Assembly (NCBI GenBank): GCA_947588995.1
Contig: CANPZI010000006.1
Location: 1-64,000, forward strand
DNA: 64,000 nucleotides
Source of the DNA: an uncultured Lachnospiraceae bacterium
GTDB lineage: Bacteria > Bacillota > Clostridia > Lachnospirales > Lachnospiraceae
Direction of reading: 5' to 3'
Shown here: one piece after another, positions 63,775 through 64,000 of the stretch
Numbering within the stretch: position 1 is the stretch's first letter
Layout: each line of letters starts with the position of its first letter
Program-made: the position numbers and the translations under genes
The notes under the pieces: model-generated
The model's input: the letters and a program-made list of their open reading frames with translations, nothing else
Database searches by the model: none
Told to the model about the DNA's origin: nothing

Positions 63775-64000
63775 ATGGGAACTGCGGAGAATACGAAACA
63801 AACGGTGCAGGAAGAGCAGAAAAGCACATCTGAGAAGCAGGCTGCCGGACAGGTCGATGCGGCGCCCGAGGTAGTTTTGCAGTATCGAGGCTATGAGGTG
63901 GACATCGAGGCGGTGACCGAGAGAGTTAAAAAGCATTACTACTCCAAGGGCTACAAAAAGGGATCCATCAACAATCTCCAGATTTATATGAAGCCGGAGG
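63775..64000 (+). CDS. DUF6465-type protein, N-terminal part
   Basis: The reading frame starts at 63775 behind AGGGGGAG and runs off the window end. A hydrophilic Gln/Glu-rich stretch of about 35 residues leads to VVLQYRGYEVDIEAVTERV and INNLQIYMKPE, which I recognise as the conserved part of the small DUF6465 proteins found in Lachnospiraceae. Function is unknown. Only the last few dozen residues should be missing. Confidence 0.75.
   Translation, partial: MGTAENTKQTVQEEQKSTSEKQAAGQVDAAPEVVLQYRGYEVDIEAVTERVKKHYYSKGYKKGSINNLQIYMKPE

Overview
The window reads as chromosomal DNA from a GC-rich, spore-forming gut Clostridium, most likely a Lachnospiraceae member. The grounds are an alpha/beta small acid-soluble spore protein gene with a sigma-G-like -10, AGGAGG ribosome binding sites, Firmicutes-type LexA boxes, a ThiT vitamin transporter behind a TPP riboswitch, a HigB-like toxin/antitoxin pair, a DUF6465-type protein, and a beta-mannan utilisation locus arranged like the one characterised in Roseburia. 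The species cannot be named from sequence alone. I found no rRNA, tRNA, CRISPR array, prophage or complete insertion sequence.

Layout. 0-5 kb: malQ with a LacI-type regulator, a CYTH protein, a 258-bp mini-element with 15-bp inverted ends, a DJ-1 protein and a spore protein. 5-8 kb: a structured leader, an NMT1-like lipoprotein and a permease fused to its ATPase. 8-13.5 kb: the protein-quality block tig-clpP-clpX-engB plus an AI-2E/YtvI-type membrane protein. 13.5-20 kb: D-lactate dehydrogenase, a VanZ-like protein, HdeD-like DUF308, two poorly known proteins, a hydroxysteroid-dehydrogenase-like SDR with an NTF2-fold partner, and a soluble chemoreceptor with a zinc-binding CZB domain. 20-23 kb: thiT with its riboswitch, a decayed gene and a CPBP protease. 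23-30 kb: gltBD behind a terminator hairpin and a 121-bp tandem duplication, followed by a toxin/antitoxin pair, a PAS protein and asnA.

32-49 kb is the mannan region: GH36 alpha-galactosidase, LacI and AraC regulators, an ABC sugar importer, cellobiose 2-epimerase, two GH130 phosphorylases, two acetylesterases (CE17-like and CE2-like), mannose-6-phosphate isomerase, and a cytoplasmic sugar-binding-domain/GGDEF fusion. Together they would import acetylated galactomanno-oligosaccharides, strip galactose and acetate, split mannosidic bonds with phosphate and feed fructose 6-phosphate to glycolysis. The endomannanase and phosphomannomutase are not in the window. 49-55 kb: a LexA-box-controlled radical SAM/DNA-metabolism pair, an HPr-like protein without the phosphorylated histidine, a nuclease-DinG-type helicase and an AT-rich stretch with DnaA boxes. 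55-64 kb: a GH13 enzyme, a complete branched-chain amino acid ABC operon with large RNA structures between livJ and livH, a three-copy 37-bp tandem repeat, an ABC exporter and the start of a DUF6465 gene.

The most promising items for new biology are the sugar-sensor/GGDEF fusion closing the mannan operon, the SOS-linked radical SAM pair, the permease-ATPase fusion behind an unassigned structured leader, the steroid-dehydrogenase-like pair, and the structured RNA region inside the liv operon. All functional calls come from reading motifs and layout; no database search was run.
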